From contig JAFYPH010000011.1 in the NCBI GenBank assembly GCA_017547585.1, positions 1-34,107 on the forward strand: DNA of 34,107 bases, in the 5' to 3' direction. Below, piece after piece: positions 31,989-34,107 of this stretch. The translations under genes were made by a program, and so were the position numbers. This stretch comes from Bacteroidaceae bacterium. GTDB lineage: Bacteria; Bacteroidota; Bacteroidia; Bacteroidales; Bacteroidaceae. The notes under the pieces are model-generated. The model searched no databases. It had not been told where the DNA came from and saw only the letters and a program-made list of their open reading frames with translations. The number at the start of each line of letters is the position of its first letter. Position 1 is the stretch's first letter.

Positions 31989-33939
31989 AATGCCTATCCT
32001 CGGGCTTTACGGGGTCGTTTATAATGCTCAACGGCACAAGTTCTATGTAGTCGAGGTGGAATGGGTTTACGCCCTCTCTCAACAATCTGAAACGTATCCA
32101 ATGTTCGCCTTCGTTTAAATGTATTCTGCAAATAATCTTACGCAGGCTTATGTAACTTTCTCGCATGCTTACAGGGCCGCTTGTGCCCAAAGGCCTGTGG
32201 TTGCTGCCGTAAAAAGCGTCAGGCCCTTTCATCCACCCTTGACTGCGCATCAGTTTGTCGTGTGCCACTCCGTTGTCTAATGTTTCCACATCATCCACCC
32301 ACTCGACGGGTATTTTGTCTTTGGGAAAGTCTATGGGGAGCGAGCATATTTTACCATCGATGTATGGTTGTAGCAACCATCCGTAATGCCCCAAATATGG
32401 GGTTAGCAGTTCTACGCCTAAGCGCACTTCGTACACTCTTGCCGGTACGGGAGGCAGACGAAAAGAGATGTCGAAGAAATTCCAACCGACAATTGCGTCG
32501 CGCATGTAACCATCAAAAATGCAATATGAGAAATTCTCCGAAGCGTTGGAGCCGTTTTTTATGTTTTCACAATATGAGAATGGTATGTATATTTCTGATC
32601 TGTAGTTGGTGGCGTATCTTATGTTATTGCACGAAAGTTCGGGTAGCAATGTTCCAAAATCGAAACGCATGCGTTCGTTAAGAATGTTTCCCGCCATTTC
32701 ATTTTCGTCGTATATGAGAATATTCTCTATGGGTTGAATGATTCCATTCATCGCAATGGGGTTGAAACGTGCATGTTTCTCGCTTGCTTGTGTAAACTCT
32801 GTTGGCTCAATGATGCGTACGTTCAGGTAACTGCGCATCTCTTCGTTGTAGACTTTATTCTCTTTAAATCTGTTAATATACATGTAAAGACCATCTTTGC
32901 TGCTTAGTGGCTTTGTTACCTTCATCAGTCTGCCCAGCATTGTCTCGAAATAGTCATAGCAGTCGTGTCCGGCAACAACTAATTCTTCAAGTGAGTAGCC
33001 GCCCACTTGCATGGGGATTATTTTATTGTATGTAAGTTCGCGGGGCACAAAGTGGTAGGCAACGAATTTGTAGAGCGCGTTTTTGGGACTACAAGGGTTG
33101 TCTCTATCCTCGGTACCGTACCACTTTTCGGCAAATCTCTTAAGGTCGTCAAGAGTATAGATGCCATTATTGTTGAAGACTTCGTTCGTCTCTATAAATC
33201 CGGTGTATTTGTAAAATTTCTTTTGTGGAGTGACATCTTTATCAAGAGGTTTGAACTTTAAGTCTATATATTTTTGTAACGAGTCGCCAAAGTTTGTTGC
33301 TGCAAGTGCTTCGCTGAATAGACTGAAGAATGTGTAGCCCTCAATGTGTTTAGGGAGGGTGTTATTAGTAACCTCAATCACGTTGTCTACAATGTGTACG
33401 ATACCATTTTCGACTTCATAGTCTCTGTCGATTATTTTTGTTGTTACGTTTATTTTTGTATGAAAGCTTTCGTCGCTTTTCTCGTATGAGATTCCTAAAT
33501 AACGATCGTAGAAGTTCCAATGTGAAAGTGCTCCGTCATCGAACGAGGTTGTTGGGTGGTTGCCTTCTACAAGATGAGTGCGGGCAATTACGTTTGCCAT
33601 TGAGTCGCTTAGTTCTTCGAAGAGTGGCGAGGTTATTCCAGTCCACACAGGGGCGTCGCTCTCTTTTGTAGCGTGGTAGATACTGTCCTGCTCTTGAATG
33701 TATTTTTCAACTGCCTCGTTATCGGGTAGGAACAGCGTATATTGCCCGTAGGTCTGCAATAGCGAGAATAGCTCTGCTCGCTTAAGCAGTGTGATAAAGT
33801 GCGAATACTTTTCGCTGCGGTTAAGCATAAAATCGGCTACCGTCTCGCCTGTAAAGGTGTAACGGTTACTCTTGTCAATCTCTTCGGTGCAAGCCGCGAT
33901 TGACAATGCTAATGCGAGTATGTAAATTATTCGTTTCAT
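31987..33939 (-). CDS. Fasciclin (FAS1) domain lipoprotein
   Basis: The 650-residue protein has a lipoprotein signal (ALSIAAC, Cys17). A FAS1-like domain (about 30-185) follows, with GQYTLFLPDNEAVEKYI and VENGIVHIVDNVIEV motifs. A second, more divergent FAS1-like region lies near 195-410 (GIYTLDDLKRFAEKWYG, LYKFVAYHFVPREL). The C-terminal 230 residues are beta-rich with no domain I recognise. In Bacteroidota such proteins often sit in SusC/SusD surface-uptake loci, but here the upstream DNA is an insertion sequence only 48 bp before the start. No promoter is visible upstream. Likely surface- or periplasm-exposed; function unknown. Confidence 0.85.
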   Translation of the reverse strand: MKRIIYILALALSIAACTEEIDKSNRYTFTGETVADFMLNRSEKYSHFITLLKRAELFSLLQTYGQYTLFLPDNEAVEKYIQEQDSIYHATKESDAPVWTGITSPLFEELSDSMANVIARTHLVEGNHPTTSFDDGALSHWNFYDRYLGISYEKSDESFHTKINVTTKIIDRDYEVENGIVHIVDNVIEVTNNTLPKHIEGYTFFSLFSEALAATNFGDSLQKYIDLKFKPLDKDVTPQKKFYKYTGFIETNEVFNNNGIYTLDDLKRFAEKWYGTEDRDNPCSPKNALYKFVAYHFVPRELTYNKIIPMQVGGYSLEELVVAGHDCYDYFETMLGRLMKVTKPLSSKDGLYMYINRFKENKVYNEEMRSYLNVRIIEPTEFTQASEKHARFNPIAMNGIIQPIENILIYDENEMAGNILNERMRFDFGTLLPELSCNNIRYATNYRSEIYIPFSYCENIKNGSNASENFSYCIFDGYMRDAIVGWNFFDISFRLPPVPARVYEVRLGVELLTPYLGHYGWLLQPYIDGKICSLPIDFPKDKIPVEWVDDVETLDNGVAHDKLMRSQGWMKGPDAFYGSNHRPLGTSGPVSMRESYISLRKIICRIHLNEGEHWIRFRLLREGVNPFHLDYIELVPLSIINDPVKPEDRH

Positions 33940-33959
33940 TATCTTATTCCTTTTTAAGC

Positions 33960-33982
33960 TCCTCCTCTAAGATTAGAGGGAG
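33960..33982. repeat. Short inverted repeat between the IS end and the fasciclin gene
   Basis: CCTCCTCTAA (33961-33970) faces TTAGAGGGAGG (33973-33983) and pairs with one bulged G. It lies 22-45 bp upstream of the fasciclin ATG, so it would be in the leader of any transcript coming through the IS. It has no T-run, so it is a weak terminator at best. Confidence 0.4.
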
Positions 33983-33987
33983 GGTTC

Positions 33988-34107
33988 TGATCTGACCCCA
34001 AAAAGTTGGACGGATTAATAAATAAATTTATTGGTAAAGAGTTCGGTATTGTACCGGACTCTTTCCTTTTAGTCTCAGTTTTATTCTATCATTGTTGTAG
34101 TAATGGA
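33988..34107 (-). mobile_element. IS3-family (IS150-like) insertion sequence, right end, truncated by the window
   Basis: The element starts at 33988 with a TG-beginning inverted repeat (TGATCTGACCCC, then AAAAAGTTGGACG, to 34012). This aligns well with the IS150 terminal repeat as I remember it. The DNA inside codes for the C-terminus of an IS3-type transposase on the minus strand. The other end, its inverted repeat and any target duplication lie outside the window. Confidence 0.88.
34028..34105 (-). CDS. C-terminal end of an IS3-family transposase OrfB (DDE integrase), partial
   Basis: The last 25 codons and the TAA read HYYNNDRIKLRLKGKSPVQY then RTLYQ, the standard C-terminus of IS3-family OrfB (YNNxRI...LKGxSPVQYR). 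It is in the position expected, just inside the right inverted repeat. The catalytic DDE residues lie beyond the window. Confidence 0.9.
   Translation of the reverse strand, partial: HYYNNDRIKLRLKGKSPVQYRTLYQ

Overview
The window looks like chromosomal DNA of a Bacteroidales species (Bacteroidota). Most promoters I can see follow the Bacteroidota pattern (TTG, about 19-20 nt, TAnnTTTG) instead of -35/-10 boxes. Start codons lack strong Shine-Dalgarno sequences. Envelope proteins are typical of the group: FadL-type porin, patatin-barrel fusion, SPOR lipoprotein, M64 peptidase and fasciclin lipoprotein. A Bacteroidales-1 (6S-like) RNA lies downstream of rplT. I cannot assign a genus.

Layout. 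1-170: tail of a + strand gene (possibly gap) and two back-to-back terminators. 183-3295 (- strand): purN, a membrane-anchored LytTR regulator, and a FadL-family porin; the regulator's leader carries a duplicated 70-bp repeat. 3605-3892 (-): two identical tRNA-Arg(ACG) genes with their own promoter and terminator. 3950-7848 (-): a type Vd-like patatin autotransporter and an AGCS amino-acid symporter. 8073-9323 (+): a lipoprotein-type cardiolipin synthase/PLD, overlapping tail to tail with a DAACS symporter that follows a large MG2-domain exported protein (9303-13097, -). 13320-18615 (+): one operon, lplA-gcvT-gcvH-gcvPA-gcvPB, holding the three system-specific parts of the glycine cleavage system plus a ligase able to lipoylate GcvH. 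18825-21664 (+): an SLC13 carboxylate transporter, a LysR regulator and a 58-residue membrane miniprotein. 21661-24198 (-): an uncharacterised ATP-grasp protein co-transcribed with an M64 peptidase lipoprotein. 24411-28112 (+): SPOR lipoprotein, then ruvX-def-TPR protein. 28341-31604 (+): thrS-infC-rpmI-rplT translation operon, with a foldable element between rpmI and rplT that is a candidate L20 control site. 31762-31980 (+): the Bacteroidales-1 RNA. 31987-33939 (-): fasciclin lipoprotein. 33988-34107: one end of an IS3-family (IS150-like) insertion sequence.

Most of the window is housekeeping: purine synthesis, one-carbon metabolism, translation and nutrient uptake. The less understood parts are the two-hairpin promoter-proximal repeats at 1681-1849 and 6255-6334, the ATP-grasp/M64 pair, the miniprotein, the rpmI-rplT RNA element, the 6S-like RNA, and the IS insertion just upstream of the fasciclin gene. 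I did not see a defence system, prophage or CRISPR array.
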